NCBI GenBank assembly: GCA_012523405.1 | Contig: JAAYIN010000009.1 | Location: forward strand, 1 to 50,208 | DNA: 50,208 bases | Origin: Clostridiales bacterium | GTDB taxonomy: Bacteria; Bacillota; Clostridia; Christensenellales; Aristaeellaceae | Direction of reading: 5' to 3' | Shown: piece by piece, positions 26,276 to 34,710 of the stretch | Position numbering within the stretch: position 1 is the stretch's first letter | Layout of the letters: every line of letters begins with the position of its first letter | Made by a program: the position numbers and the translations under genes | The notes under the pieces: model-generated | Told to the model about the DNA's origin: nothing | What the model saw: the letters and a program-made list of their open reading frames with translations, nothing else | Database searches by the model: none

Positions 26276-26330
26276 GGGCTTCGCCCTTTTGTTTGTCGCC
26301 CCTCCGATACCTCCATAAGTACCCCCCATT
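26276..26330. repeat. Fragment of the SBP 3' structured element, inverted
   Basis: GGGGCTTCGCCC followed by CGCCCCTCCGATACCTCC matches, in reverse complement, the GGAGGTATCGGAGGGGCG end of the dispersed element. It lies just upstream of a plus-strand gene, the only inverted trace of the element in the window. Confidence 0.65.
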
Positions 26331-26352
26331 TTTAAATGTAAGCGGTGATTTG

Positions 26353-27126
26353 ATGAATCAAGAACAAAAACTAGACTACCTGATCACATCCCTCCTCCAA
26401 GAGCAAGCGCGCTATGAGGGCATGGGAATCCCAGATGACCTAAACGAAAAGAAGCGTTTGTTTCGCTCACTTGTCAATGTGCGCGCTGCGGTATCAGTGG
26501 ATGCCGAATTTTTAGCGGTGCAGGATAGCTATTTACAGCAGGAGCTTAAGGAGTCGAGCGTAGCAAAGCTCAGCGAGCTTGAGGAGATGCAGCCCCATTT
26601 ATTCCTGTGGCAGGGGGATATCACAAAGCTTGAAGTCGATGGCATTGTCAATGCTGCCAACAACGCGATGCTGGGCTGCTTTTATCCATGTCATGGGTGC
26701 ATCGATAATGCGATTCATACCTTTGCGGGGGTGCAGCTAAGGCTCAAATGCCATGAGATGATGCTGATCCAAGGGCATGAGGAGGAAACAGGGACAGCCA
26801 AGATCACGTCTGCGTATAATCTGCCAAGCCGCTATGTGCTGCACACGGTCGGCCCGATCATAGGCCATCAGCCCACGCAGGCGCAGCAAGGTGAGCTGGC
26901 GAGCTGCTACCGCGCATGCTTTGAGCTGGCGGATCAAAACAACCTCCAAAGCCTTGCGTATTGCTGTATCTCCACAGGGGAATTCCGCTTCCCTAACCAG
27001 CTGGCAGCGGAAATCGCCATCCGTACAGTCAATGAATGCTTGAAATCGGCAAAGAGTATCAAACAGGTCGTATTCAATGTATACAAAGATGAGGATCGTG
27101 ACATCTATGCAAAATTACTCAGATAA
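26353..27126 (+). CDS. Zn-dependent macrodomain protein (protein ADP-ribosyl hydrolase)
   Basis: 257 residues from ATG 26353; an in-frame ATG at 26293 lies inside the repeat fragment and lacks a ribosome site, so the later start was chosen. Macrodomain landmarks are 'GDIT' (88-91), 'NAANN' (100-104), 'TVGP' (165-168) and 'STGEFRFPN' (207-215). The insert 'CFYPCHGCIDNAIH' (109-122) supplies the Cys/His zinc ligands of the Zn-macro subfamily, which removes ADP-ribose from proteins and is typically encoded next to SirTM sirtuins. It overlaps the sirtuin gene by 20 nt, so the two are translationally coupled. It probably reverses the modification made by its partner. Confidence 0.9.
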   Translation: MNQEQKLDYLITSLLQEQARYEGMGIPDDLNEKKRLFRSLVNVRAAVSVDAEFLAVQDSYLQQELKESSVAKLSELEEMQPHLFLWQGDITKLEVDGIVNAANNAMLGCFYPCHGCIDNAIHTFAGVQLRLKCHEMMLIQGHEEETGTAKITSAYNLPSRYVLHTVGPIIGHQPTQAQQGELASCYRACFELADQNNLQSLAYCCISTGEFRFPNQLAAEIAIRTVNECLKSAKSIKQVVFNVYKDEDRDIYAKLLR

Positions 27127-27958
27127 AATCGCCAAGGCGAAGGAACTGATTCGGCAGGCGGATCGAGTGATCATAGGGATTGGCGCTGGGCTGAGCGCAG
27201 CCGGCGGGCTTTGCTACGGCGACCCTGCGCTTGGGCTGAAATGGTATCCCGAGTATCACGGCATGGGGCTTAAAACCATTGGGCAGATCATGGGCAACTA
27301 CTGGGATTTACGGCAGTGCAAAGCGGAATCGTACTGGGGCTTTTGGGGGCAGCATATCTGGCATATGCGCTATGAAGCGGAGGCAACTGCGCCCTATCTT
27401 GATCTGCATAGGATCGTCAGCGAGAAGGACTACTTCATCTGCACCACCAATGTGGACAGCCAAGTGGAAAAAGCGGGCTTTGACCTCGCCAGAATCTTCG
27501 CGCCGCAAGGGAACTATGGCTACTTCCAATGCTCCGAGCCATGCAGCAACGATCTGTATGACAATCAGGACATGATCCATACCATGCTAAGGAACATGCC
27601 AAACCCCTTTGATATCCGCGCAGAGGATATCCCCCTATGCCCGCGCTGCGAGCGTCCGCTGATCCCAAACCTGCGCTCGGATCAGCGATTCGTAGAAAAG
27701 CCGCATCTGCTGCTTGCCCCCGAGTATGAGGATTTTGTGATGCAGGGGCAAAACGAAAACACGCTCTTCCTAGAGCTGGGCGTAGGGTATAACACGCCCG
27801 TGATCATTCGCTTCCCCTTTGAAACCCTGACCAATCATTTTGCAAACGCCCACCTGATTAGAATCAATAACTCGGATGGCGATGTCCCCAAGGAAATTGC
27901 ATCCAAATCAATCTGCATCCAGGAAGATTTAGCCAAAGCGCTGCATGATTTGATCTGA
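27107..27958 (+). CDS. SirTM-type (class M) sirtuin, protein ADP-ribosyltransferase
   Basis: 283 residues from ATG 27107. NAD-binding motifs are 'GAGLSAAGG' (26-34) and 'TTNVD' (113-117). The catalytic histidine of deacetylase sirtuins is absent: the site reads 'FAPQGNYGYFQC' with Gln134, as in SirTM enzymes, which transfer ADP-ribose instead of deacetylating. Asn115, Gln134 and a conserved Arg (about 190) match residues I recall as important in that class. Zinc cysteines are Cys142, Cys146, Cys178 and Cys181. Family members usually modify a lipoylated GcvH-like carrier encoded alongside. Neither that carrier nor a lipoate ligase is here, so the target is unknown. An upstream in-frame ATG at 27077 is possible but less likely. 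Confidence 0.9.
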   Translation: MQNYSDKIAKAKELIRQADRVIIGIGAGLSAAGGLCYGDPALGLKWYPEYHGMGLKTIGQIMGNYWDLRQCKAESYWGFWGQHIWHMRYEAEATAPYLDLHRIVSEKDYFICTTNVDSQVEKAGFDLARIFAPQGNYGYFQCSEPCSNDLYDNQDMIHTMLRNMPNPFDIRAEDIPLCPRCERPLIPNLRSDQRFVEKPHLLLAPEYEDFVMQGQNENTLFLELGVGYNTPVIIRFPFETLTNHFANAHLIRINNSDGDVPKEIASKSICIQEDLAKALHDLI

Positions 27959-27962
27959 AAAG

Positions 27963-28015
27963 AACCCCCAAAGCGTGGTATAGTAACGATACCGCGCCTT
28001 GGGGGTTTTGTTTTG
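27963..28015 (+). terminator. Intrinsic terminator after the sirtuin gene
   Basis: AACCCCCAA pairs with TTGGGGGTT around an inner GGTAT/ATACC stem, followed by a T-rich tract. It separates the macrodomain/sirtuin unit from the BlaI unit. Confidence 0.85.
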
Positions 28016-28031
28016 TTGTTACAGATATTAC

Positions 28032-28061
28032 TTGACAAAGGTTGGTAGACGCGTGTATACT
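28032..28061 (+). promoter_or_regulatory. Promoter of the BlaI-BlaR1 operon
   Basis: TTGACA (28032-28037) and TATACT (28056-28061) are separated by 18 bp, just upstream of the repressor gene. The -10 lies inside the first operator-like dyad, so repressor binding would block polymerase. Confidence 0.85.
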
Positions 28062-28080
28062 CAAGTAGACAATTGTCCAC
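28045..28080 (+). promoter_or_regulatory. Two BlaI-type operator dyads in tandem
   Basis: Two 16-bp dyads, GTAGAC-GCGT-GTATAC (28045-28060) and GTAGAC-AATT-GTCCAC (28065-28080), are 20 bp apart centre to centre. Each has one mismatched base pair. They cover the -10 and the transcription start, as expected for autoregulation by the BlaI-type dimer encoded just downstream. Confidence 0.75.
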
Positions 28081-28096
28081 GGAAGGAGAAATTCAC

Positions 28097-28468
28097 GTGA
28101 CCGTACAATGCACAGAGGCAGAATGGAAGATCATGGAGGTTTTATGGGATGAAAGCCCGAGAACCATGCCTGAAATCACCAAGGCACTAGAGCCTGAAAC
28201 GGGCTGGACAAGGCATACCGTGATCACATTACTCAAGCGCATGATCGAAAAGGGCAGCATCACGATTGACGAATCAGGGCCGCTCAAAAAGTATTCCTAT
28301 AAAGTCACCCGTGACAAAGCTTCCACTGACCAAACCAAGAAATTCCTATCCCATGTATTCTCGGGCAAAGCCTCGCTGCTAATCAACAACTTAGTATCAT
28401 CAGGCGAAGTGACTGTCGATGAAATGGAAACGATGCTTGATATGATCCGCACAGAAGGCAAAGGGTAA
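28097..28468 (+). CDS. BlaI/MecI/CopY-family transcriptional repressor
   Basis: 123 residues from GTG 28097, chosen because AGGAG (28084-28088) lies 8 nt upstream; a TTG at 28073 would fall inside the operator. The winged-helix domain fills about residues 1-75 ('EAEWKIMEVLWDESPRTMPEITKAL', with 'GWTRHTVITLLKRMIEKG' as recognition region), and the C-terminal part dimerises. Such repressors are released when a BlaR1-like sensor protease is activated. The sensor gene follows 15 nt downstream. No beta-lactamase or penicillin-binding protein gene is linked, so antibiotic resistance should not be assumed. Confidence 0.92.
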   Translation: MTVQCTEAEWKIMEVLWDESPRTMPEITKALEPETGWTRHTVITLLKRMIEKGSITIDESGPLKKYSYKVTRDKASTDQTKKFLSHVFSGKASLLINNLVSSGEVTVDEMETMLDMIRTEGKG

Positions 28469-28483
28469 AAAGGAGGTATTAAG

Positions 28484-30088
28484 ATGCGTACCGCAACGAT
28501 CTACAATTTCCTGATAGAGGCCACCATCATCGCCAGTATCGCCATCTTACTCATGATTTTCATCCGTAAATTCCTCAGAAAACAGCTCGGTAATACCGTC
28601 ATCTATTTCGCATGGTTATTAATCGCTATTCGGCTCCTGTGCCCCATCGCGTTTTCTAACCCGCTGATCAACGATATCAGACCCGCTTACCAGCAAGATC
28701 AAGCGATTCGCCCCATCGCGGGACAAATTCAGATACGCATGTCAGATGCGGCGCAGGCCGCTAGGTGGCGCGCGGAGGATCAAAGCGCAGATCCAGATAA
28801 TGATGCGGTGGTTGAAAAGCTCAACGATTTGGTTGATCTCTCCTTCAACGGCCTGCTCTCGCGCTATGTGATGCAGCTGTATCTTGCAGGTATGGCGCTT
28901 GTTGCGCTGTATTTCATCACTGCCAATGTTCTGTTTCGCTATCGGCTTAGGTCAGACCGGATCGAGAAGCTTACGGGCGAGCTGCTCGACCAGTACAACG
29001 CCCTTTGCTACGAGCGCGGGATCAAGCCTTTGCCCGTCTACTTCACCGATCCCCTAGCGAGCGCATGCCTTGTGGGTGTTGTTCATCCCTACATCGCCAT
29101 GCCGCTTACCGCCACCCCTCAAGAGGTGACGCAGGTGCTGGCGCATGAAATTTGCCACTACCAAGGCAAGGATCATATCTGGGGCGCTTTGCGGCTGCTC
29201 TGCTGCCTCGTCCATTGGTTCAATCCGCTGGTTTGGCTTGGCGCAAGCATGAGCAAAACGGATACGGAACTCGCGTGCGATGACCGCGTGATCAGGCCGC
29301 TGGATTCCAAGGAGCGCCTAAGCTACGCCAATGTGTTGGTGCTCGCTGCCTCCAAACGCACCGCACCCGGCACAGCCATTTTGGCCACAAACATGACCAT
29401 GACAGGCAAGAAGCTGAAAACCCGCGTCGATGGGATCATCCATCAACGCAATATCACCAAGGCACTTTCCATCGCCTTTGTATCGCTTGCGGGCATCGCG
29501 CTGCTGCTGTCCTTTGCGACGGCTGAATACGTATACCCCATCCGCGTGCCAAGCATTGTGGGGAGCTACGCCGTCGGTCAGCCAACGATCACAAGCGAAG
29601 AGGATTCCATTGCCTACCTCAAGGCAGTTGCCGCCACGCCTTATCTCAATGCGGAGGTATCAGAGGCTGACTATCAAGCAAACGTTTCCTATGGGACGTA
29701 TACCCTCCATGCCACCACAGACACCCAAAGCAACTTGACAATGACAGTTGGTCCCCAAGGCCGCATCAGCTCCCTCATCAATCACGCAGTCGATGCTTAT
29801 GGCAATTACCACAATGCATTTTTTAATGAAACAGAGTATGTTGATGATGCCAAGAACGCTGAGATCGTCACGTATATCAAGGGCTTCATGCGGGATATTC
29901 AGCCTGATGCGCTGCCCGCCATGAGCGAACCCACGCTATACCGCGAGTGGACGGAAAACGGCGGCAAGCCAAGCTTTGTCAGTTACAATGCATACAGTGC
30001 ATCGGGCAGTGAAAAATACTTCTTCTGTGTGCAGCTCCTCCCGACCGTGCAGCTCGCTGAGTACACAGTCAGCACGGTTCAGCCCTAA
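28484..30088 (+). CDS. BlaR1-family (M56) sensor metalloprotease
   Basis: 534 residues with several N-terminal membrane helices (about 10-30, 38-58, 130-150 and 328-348). The cytoplasmic protease domain carries the zinc motif HEICH (221-225) with 'TELACD' (Glu262) as probable third ligand. The region after the last helix (about 350-534) is extracellular and Thr/Ser/Tyr-rich, and is not recognisable as a penicillin-binding sensor, so the inducer is unknown. GGAGG precedes the ATG. It is co-transcribed with the repressor and followed 38 nt later by a secreted SH3 protein, the most likely regulated output. Confidence 0.9.
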   Translation: MRTATIYNFLIEATIIASIAILLMIFIRKFLRKQLGNTVIYFAWLLIAIRLLCPIAFSNPLINDIRPAYQQDQAIRPIAGQIQIRMSDAAQAARWRAEDQSADPDNDAVVEKLNDLVDLSFNGLLSRYVMQLYLAGMALVALYFITANVLFRYRLRSDRIEKLTGELLDQYNALCYERGIKPLPVYFTDPLASACLVGVVHPYIAMPLTATPQEVTQVLAHEICHYQGKDHIWGALRLLCCLVHWFNPLVWLGASMSKTDTELACDDRVIRPLDSKERLSYANVLVLAASKRTAPGTAILATNMTMTGKKLKTRVDGIIHQRNITKALSIAFVSLAGIALLLSFATAEYVYPIRVPSIVGSYAVGQPTITSEEDSIAYLKAVAATPYLNAEVSEADYQANVSYGTYTLHATTDTQSNLTMTVGPQGRISSLINHAVDAYGNYHNAFFNETEYVDDAKNAEIVTYIKGFMRDIQPDALPAMSEPTLYREWTENGGKPSFVSYNAYSASGSEKYFFCVQLLPTVQLAEYTVSTVQP

Positions 30089-30126
30089 AATCCATTATTT
30101 TACGCTAACAAAGGAGGCTTCCCCTT

Positions 30127-31908
30127 ATGAAGCGAACCCTATCATTGCTCACACTCATCATGATATTATTCCTGCCAATGACCACATCCCTCGCATCCTT
30201 TGATGAAATCAAAACCTCGGCTATGAGTTATCTCACTGAGGTATACGGCTATCTTTATGATGAACTTGATGATTTCGTTTATGAGGATACCCAAACGGAC
30301 GAGGTATGGGGGGTATCGTATTGGCCAAAGGATCACCCCGAGTGGGTATACACGTTAACCGTCAATAAAACCACACCTGATATTCGCACTGGCGGCTCTC
30401 CATTTGACACACCTCTGGGTTGGGCGTGCGGGGAAAGCGGCGTACGTGACATACTGTCTGCCGCCAAGGAAGGTTCATGGTTCACAAACTGGACTAAGCC
30501 CAACCAAGCCGCATTTATGCAGTGCTTGGAGGATAATAATGTTGACCCGACCACCGCCCTATCAACGGGTATTGCCAATGGCAGCATCACAGCGGACAAA
30601 GCGATATACGAGTTTTTCACATCCTGCTTTGGAGAGGACATCACATGGAAGGATGCGACCAAGCAATGGCGCGAGTTTATACTCACCTCCAATGGTCTCA
30701 CCTCATCCGCCTCCGTCAGCACGCCCATCAAGGGCGTGCGCACCTACCTTGCCAAAGTGGATGAGGAAACGAGCGTCCTATATACAGATTTTTATCAAGA
30801 AGTGCCCGCTGAATTAGCGGGCGCATTTGGTCAGCAGCAGTTTAGCGGCTGGACATGCATCGCAGGCGCCATACGCACGGTCAGCGGCTCAACATCGCTT
30901 CACAATTTCAACGAAACCGGTCTTGCCATTTTTGAGAAAGAGGGTGCACGTCAGCTGGTGATGGTGTACCGCGCGTTATCAACAGACGCATGGCAAACCT
31001 TTTCTGTGGGAGAGGACATGCTGTATACGGACCGCGATGTGATGATCCTATGCGATCAAGAGAATAGGAATATGCAGCGGTTCACCATTGAATACCCCGT
31101 GTCGGATACCAAGACGGAAATCTTTGAAGTCATGCCAAGAATCAGTCTGGATCGCGATATGCCTTTTGCTCAATTGCAGTTTCTTCGCTACAGCGCCACC
31201 GACCGCCAAACAAGCGAAGGCGTAATCATTGAAAAATCCCGCACCAGCGATGCAACAGACACGAGGTATATCAGCGTTACTACCAAAACAGCTGGTTCGC
31301 CTGCGGTGCAGGAGGACATCAAGGGAAAGCTTCCCGATTATTTCAACGATGCGGATATGGCAACCTTCCCAACCAATGCGGAGGAATGCTTGGCGTTTTC
31401 CAAGATTCTAGGTGATGTCCTTCCTGATGGCTACGGGCTTTGCAGCTCGGTGCACCTGCGCGCTAAGACCTCCTCTCGTTCCAAGGATTTAGGGCTGTAT
31501 AACAGCGGCACGATGGTCAAGGTGCTTGAGGTTCTTCCCGGCAATCCAGAAGCATGGATCAAGGTTCAGATCGGGTCTGTAATCGGCTATATGAGCGGCT
31601 CGTACGTGAGCTACACAGGGACAGGATACCGCGCAAGTTTGGAAATTCAAGCCGAATTACCTGCCGCAAGCGCGAATAAAGACACAGTGATAAAAAAGGG
31701 AATAACGCTGCTATCGGGCAAGGTAGCGGATATAAAAGCGGGCGCAAAAATGCATGTGCTGGCAACACGCGGCAAATGGCTGCATGTATCGATCCCAAGT
31801 GAGGGCATGGAAAGCAACGATATGGACATCAACGGAACGTATGGCTATATCTGGGCAGAGGATGTCACGCTAGCCCCCTCAATGAAACAGCTGACTTGGG
31901 CAGAGTAA
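30127..31908 (+). CDS. Secreted protein with C-terminal bacterial SH3 domains
   Basis: 593 residues. The signal peptide is about 1-23, ending TTSLA|S. About 400 residues of unassigned sequence follow, starting with 'SYLTEVYGYLYDELDDFVYE'. An SH3-type domain is at about 433-497 ('VHLRAKTSSRSKDLGLYNSG', 'WIKVQIGSVIGYMSGSYVSY'). A second, weaker one is near the C-terminus ('GAKMHVLATRGKWLHVSI', 'GTYGYIWAEDVTL'). Bacterial SH3 domains often bind peptidoglycan, so the protein may act at the wall. GGAGG precedes the ATG. It completes a repressor-protease-effector operon ending at the terminator at 31927. Confidence 0.82.
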   Translation: MKRTLSLLTLIMILFLPMTTSLASFDEIKTSAMSYLTEVYGYLYDELDDFVYEDTQTDEVWGVSYWPKDHPEWVYTLTVNKTTPDIRTGGSPFDTPLGWACGESGVRDILSAAKEGSWFTNWTKPNQAAFMQCLEDNNVDPTTALSTGIANGSITADKAIYEFFTSCFGEDITWKDATKQWREFILTSNGLTSSASVSTPIKGVRTYLAKVDEETSVLYTDFYQEVPAELAGAFGQQQFSGWTCIAGAIRTVSGSTSLHNFNETGLAIFEKEGARQLVMVYRALSTDAWQTFSVGEDMLYTDRDVMILCDQENRNMQRFTIEYPVSDTKTEIFEVMPRISLDRDMPFAQLQFLRYSATDRQTSEGVIIEKSRTSDATDTRYISVTTKTAGSPAVQEDIKGKLPDYFNDADMATFPTNAEECLAFSKILGDVLPDGYGLCSSVHLRAKTSSRSKDLGLYNSGTMVKVLEVLPGNPEAWIKVQIGSVIGYMSGSYVSYTGTGYRASLEIQAELPAASANKDTVIKKGITLLSGKVADIKAGAKMHVLATRGKWLHVSIPSEGMESNDMDINGTYGYIWAEDVTLAPSMKQLTWAE

Positions 31909-31926
31909 TGAAAAACATATGCAACA

Positions 31927-31963
31927 AAAGCGAAGGAATGCACCACCATTCCTTCGCTTTTTG
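31927..31963 (+). terminator. Intrinsic terminator of the BlaI operon
   Basis: AAAGCGAAGGAATG (31927-31940) pairs perfectly with CATTCCTTCGCTTT (31947-31960) and is followed by T residues. Confidence 0.9.
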
Positions 31964-32043
31964 CTGTGTATATGCTGGTAGGGGAAGGATCGGTAGCTGT
32001 GGTGGTGACGTTTGGGCACATAGCAAACGAAAAATTCGTATGA

Positions 32044-32080
32044 AAAAAGGCGGGAGACCACATTCTGTGATCTCCCGCCC
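32044..32080 (-). terminator. Intrinsic terminator downstream of SBP-9
   Basis: On the minus strand GGCGGGAGATCACA...TGTGGTCTCCCGCC is followed by TTTTTT. It lies beyond structured-element copy 5, so that element is transcribed with SBP-9. Confidence 0.85.
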
Positions 32081-32099
32081 AATAATCGGATGCTAGCAT

Positions 32100-32286
32100 C
32101 CTTGGGAGGTATTGGAGGGGCGAAAAGAAATGGGCGAAGCCCCCTCCGATCAATCATCCGAAACCAGCGACAATAGAAGGGCGAAGCCCCGGTGGTTTCA
32201 AGACCATGCGTAGCATGGATTCCCTACACGTAGCCCTGACCGTAAGTGACTCGTAGCGTCGCGAACAAGGGCGAAGTGCAAAACAA
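32100..32286. repeat. SBP 3' structured element, copy 5
   Basis: It contains GGGAGGTATTGGAGGGG, CATCCGAAACCAGCG, GGGCGAAGCCCC, CCATGC-GTA-GCATGG, CTACACGTAGCCCTGACCG with closing AGGGC (32268-32272), and an inner GTGAC...GTCGC pairing. It lies between the SBP-9 stop-adjacent hairpin and the terminator. Confidence 0.85.
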
Positions 32287-32320
32287 GGGGGAAAGATCAC
32301 CCGAAGGTGAGCTTTCCCCC
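32287..32320. other. 15-bp hairpin next to the SBP-9 stop
   Basis: GGGGGAAAGATCACC pairs with GGTGAGCTTTCCCCC (one A-G mismatch, CGAA loop). Both arms differ from the 11090 and 13847 hairpins, yet pairing is maintained. Confidence 0.82.
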
Positions 32321-32334
32321 TTAAGCGCAAGCGC

Positions 32335-34647
32335 CTATTGGTCTTCCAGCATCATCATCCTCAAGCGGTTGTCAAACTCGCGGATCAATGTGTCGCTGTC
32401 AATGGCTTTTTGCAGATACTGCTGGATAATCGTGTTCAGATCGGAAGCCGCTCCGCCTGCATAGTTGGTTAGCGGGGTTTGGAGCTTGGTGAAGTAGTAA
32501 GGCGTTGCTACCTCCCTAAAGCGCGTGAGTTGCTCCTCGCTAACGGTCATTTTCCAGTTATCGCTATGCGCCAGCGAATCCTCGTAATAGCCAATCGTTT
32601 CCTGAATGCCAGCTTTCCTTTCAGGCTCTGCGTTTTCCAGCTGAATTTTGAGCTTTTCCAACTCGTCTTGCATGGTTTTCACCTGCATTTCATAGGTGAG
32701 ATTGGCCATAGGCTCGTTGTTATCGGGGAAGAGGGCATAGGATACGTAATAATCATAGTGCTTCATGTATTCGCTGAGGTAGATGACTGCCTGATCCATA
32801 CGCGTTGTACGCGGATTGACAATCAAGACAGTAGGCGAAACCGCGAGCAGCGGCGCAATCCCTTCATCCAGCGGCAAAGCCATGATGGTGCAGTAGTTGT
32901 CAGGGCCAAAGGACGAGGGCGAAGTATAGTTGCCATAATTGACAAAGAGCGCGTCCTTGGAATAGATTTCGTTGACGGCATCATTATCGTTCCAAATATC
33001 CTCACCGTATTGCTCGTATGGGTCAAGCTCAGTAAAATCGATCTGCTCAAAGGCTGCCATGAGCTTTCTAAACAGCGGCGTGTCAAAGGCTACGGTTTCA
33101 CTATCTCGAAGCTGTACGTCCATATAGGTGGACATCATGGAACTCATAATGACTGATTTCATATCCAGCTCACCAATGAGGGTTATTTCCGGATGATCCT
33201 CGCCATAATCGTATTGCCAATTGGCAAAGAACTCAAGAAGCTGGACAAAGGTGGTGGGGAGATCATCCTCGGTCATCCCAACCGCTTCCAGTGTTTCGGG
33301 CATGTAGCCAAGGCCATTGCCATCGAGGCCGATCGGAATGCCGTAGAGCTTCCCATCCCTCATCAAGCAGGAGGTGAGGGATGGGTCCATTGTAGAAATC
33401 ACATCCATGATCTCAGGATATGCGCTCAGGTCTGCTGCATAGCCCTTATCGATGATGCGCGCCAATGGGCTGTATTCACCGTTAATGGAGATGATATCCA
33501 GCGAATCCTCACCGCTGACCATGGCATTGGCCAGCGAGGTAAAGTCCTCTGTGGAGAGGTCGTTGTTAAATTCGATATCGATCTCGGGATGATTCTGTAC
33601 AAAGGCTCTGTGGGAGCTGCTATAGCTGTCGCCTGAAACGGTGAGCACACCATCTTGTAGCGCGGGATCATCCATTTCCCTAGCGTAGATCATGTTATCT
33701 TGGATAATCACAAAAAGATTATCGTTGAGCATGGCTTGGTTATTATTGTTCCAGCTCTGCACGGGCATGTATGCGCTGAGCTTAGCGGGGCCTGTCATAT
33801 TGGGCAGGGACATCACCTTGGAGCCATCGACATAGAATATGGTGTTGCTGGACTCAACATAGACAGCACTTGCCGCATTGTAGTCGATTTCGCCGACCGA
33901 CTCCTTGGCTTTGGTTTTGGGATCAAGGATCACGAGTTCACAGGGCCTCATTTCGCCAGTTTCCTCATCATATCCATTTTCCATATCAAAGGTAATCATC
34001 AGCATCTTTCCATCTTTATAGGGAAAGACATACTGCATATCATTCTCTTCCAGTTCACCAAGTTCCTCGCCTGTTGCGATATCATACATGCAAATCTTGC
34101 GAGTGGTATTTCCCCCATATAACACCTTGCACACATAGAGGACACCCTCTGACGCGCAGATCGAATTGATGAATTCATCGCGCTGCTCACCAGCGTCAGT
34201 ATCTATCGGTGTGCCAATGGTGTAGAGGACTTCGCTGGGCGATATCGCAGCGCCGCTCTCATCAATCAGCTTGCGTACACTCATGGTCGCTTGATTGAGG
34301 GCGTAGACTGCTTCGCCCTCTGTAAACAAGTCCGTGATATTGGTTTCCAGCGGCTCGCCTTTTTCATCATTCTCATACCATGTGAATGTATCCGTATCCA
34401 TTTTCTCGGATGTTTCCATGCCGTCGCGCCAGTAGTGCAAATCGACTGTATTCTCGTATATTTGATATACAAGCAAATACAAGGTGTCCTTTGTCGACGC
34501 GTTGGCAATGATCGAATCGGTGTTGATATTTGTATCTGGATTTCCGATCACGACGTTTTGGTTTTTACTCTCGCTTGCCAAAGCCCCTGCGGATAATGTG
34601 GTAAGCATCAGCAGTACGCATAGGAATAAACTAATCAGTTTTTTCAA
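32335..34647 (-). CDS. SBP-9: secreted solute-binding protein (group B), TTG start
   Basis: 770 residues from TTG 34647. The start was chosen because GAGGAGG lies 8 nt upstream and the protein then opens with a normal signal peptide ('KKLISLFLCVLLMLTTLSAGALAS'). The longer ATG frame from 34695 would prepend an unlikely 16 residues. The Cys in the signal follows Leu and is not a lipobox. The core has 'SHRAFVQNHPEIDIEF', 'KGYAADLSAYPEIMDVIS', 'MRDGKLYGIPIGLDGNGLGY' and 'VAFDTPLFRKLMAAFEQI'. The hairpin has 'ENAEPERKAGIQETIGYYEDSL'. It ends 'NRLRMMMLEDQ'. It is the nearest relative of the gene end copied in the repeat at 13475-13582. Confidence 0.87.
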   Translation of the reverse strand: MKKLISLFLCVLLMLTTLSAGALASESKNQNVVIGNPDTNINTDSIIANASTKDTLYLLVYQIYENTVDLHYWRDGMETSEKMDTDTFTWYENDEKGEPLETNITDLFTEGEAVYALNQATMSVRKLIDESGAAISPSEVLYTIGTPIDTDAGEQRDEFINSICASEGVLYVCKVLYGGNTTRKICMYDIATGEELGELEENDMQYVFPYKDGKMLMITFDMENGYDEETGEMRPCELVILDPKTKAKESVGEIDYNAASAVYVESSNTIFYVDGSKVMSLPNMTGPAKLSAYMPVQSWNNNNQAMLNDNLFVIIQDNMIYAREMDDPALQDGVLTVSGDSYSSSHRAFVQNHPEIDIEFNNDLSTEDFTSLANAMVSGEDSLDIISINGEYSPLARIIDKGYAADLSAYPEIMDVISTMDPSLTSCLMRDGKLYGIPIGLDGNGLGYMPETLEAVGMTEDDLPTTFVQLLEFFANWQYDYGEDHPEITLIGELDMKSVIMSSMMSTYMDVQLRDSETVAFDTPLFRKLMAAFEQIDFTELDPYEQYGEDIWNDNDAVNEIYSKDALFVNYGNYTSPSSFGPDNYCTIMALPLDEGIAPLLAVSPTVLIVNPRTTRMDQAVIYLSEYMKHYDYYVSYALFPDNNEPMANLTYEMQVKTMQDELEKLKIQLENAEPERKAGIQETIGYYEDSLAHSDNWKMTVSEEQLTRFREVATPYYFTKLQTPLTNYAGGAASDLNTIIQQYLQKAIDSDTLIREFDNRLRMMMLEDQ

Positions 34648-34710
34648 TTCTTGTTCCTCCTCATTGATATTGAAAAGCAATTGCATGGAGTTCATTTATT
34701 CACTATAAAG

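Noticed and set aside
27107-27958. Ordinary sirtuin deacetylase
   Set aside because: The catalytic histidine is replaced by Gln in 'APQGNYG', and the neighbour is a Zn-macrodomain, which fits the SirTM class.
28097-30088. Beta-lactam resistance locus
   Set aside because: BlaI/BlaR1 homologues are present, but there is no beta-lactamase or penicillin-binding protein and no recognisable beta-lactam sensor domain.
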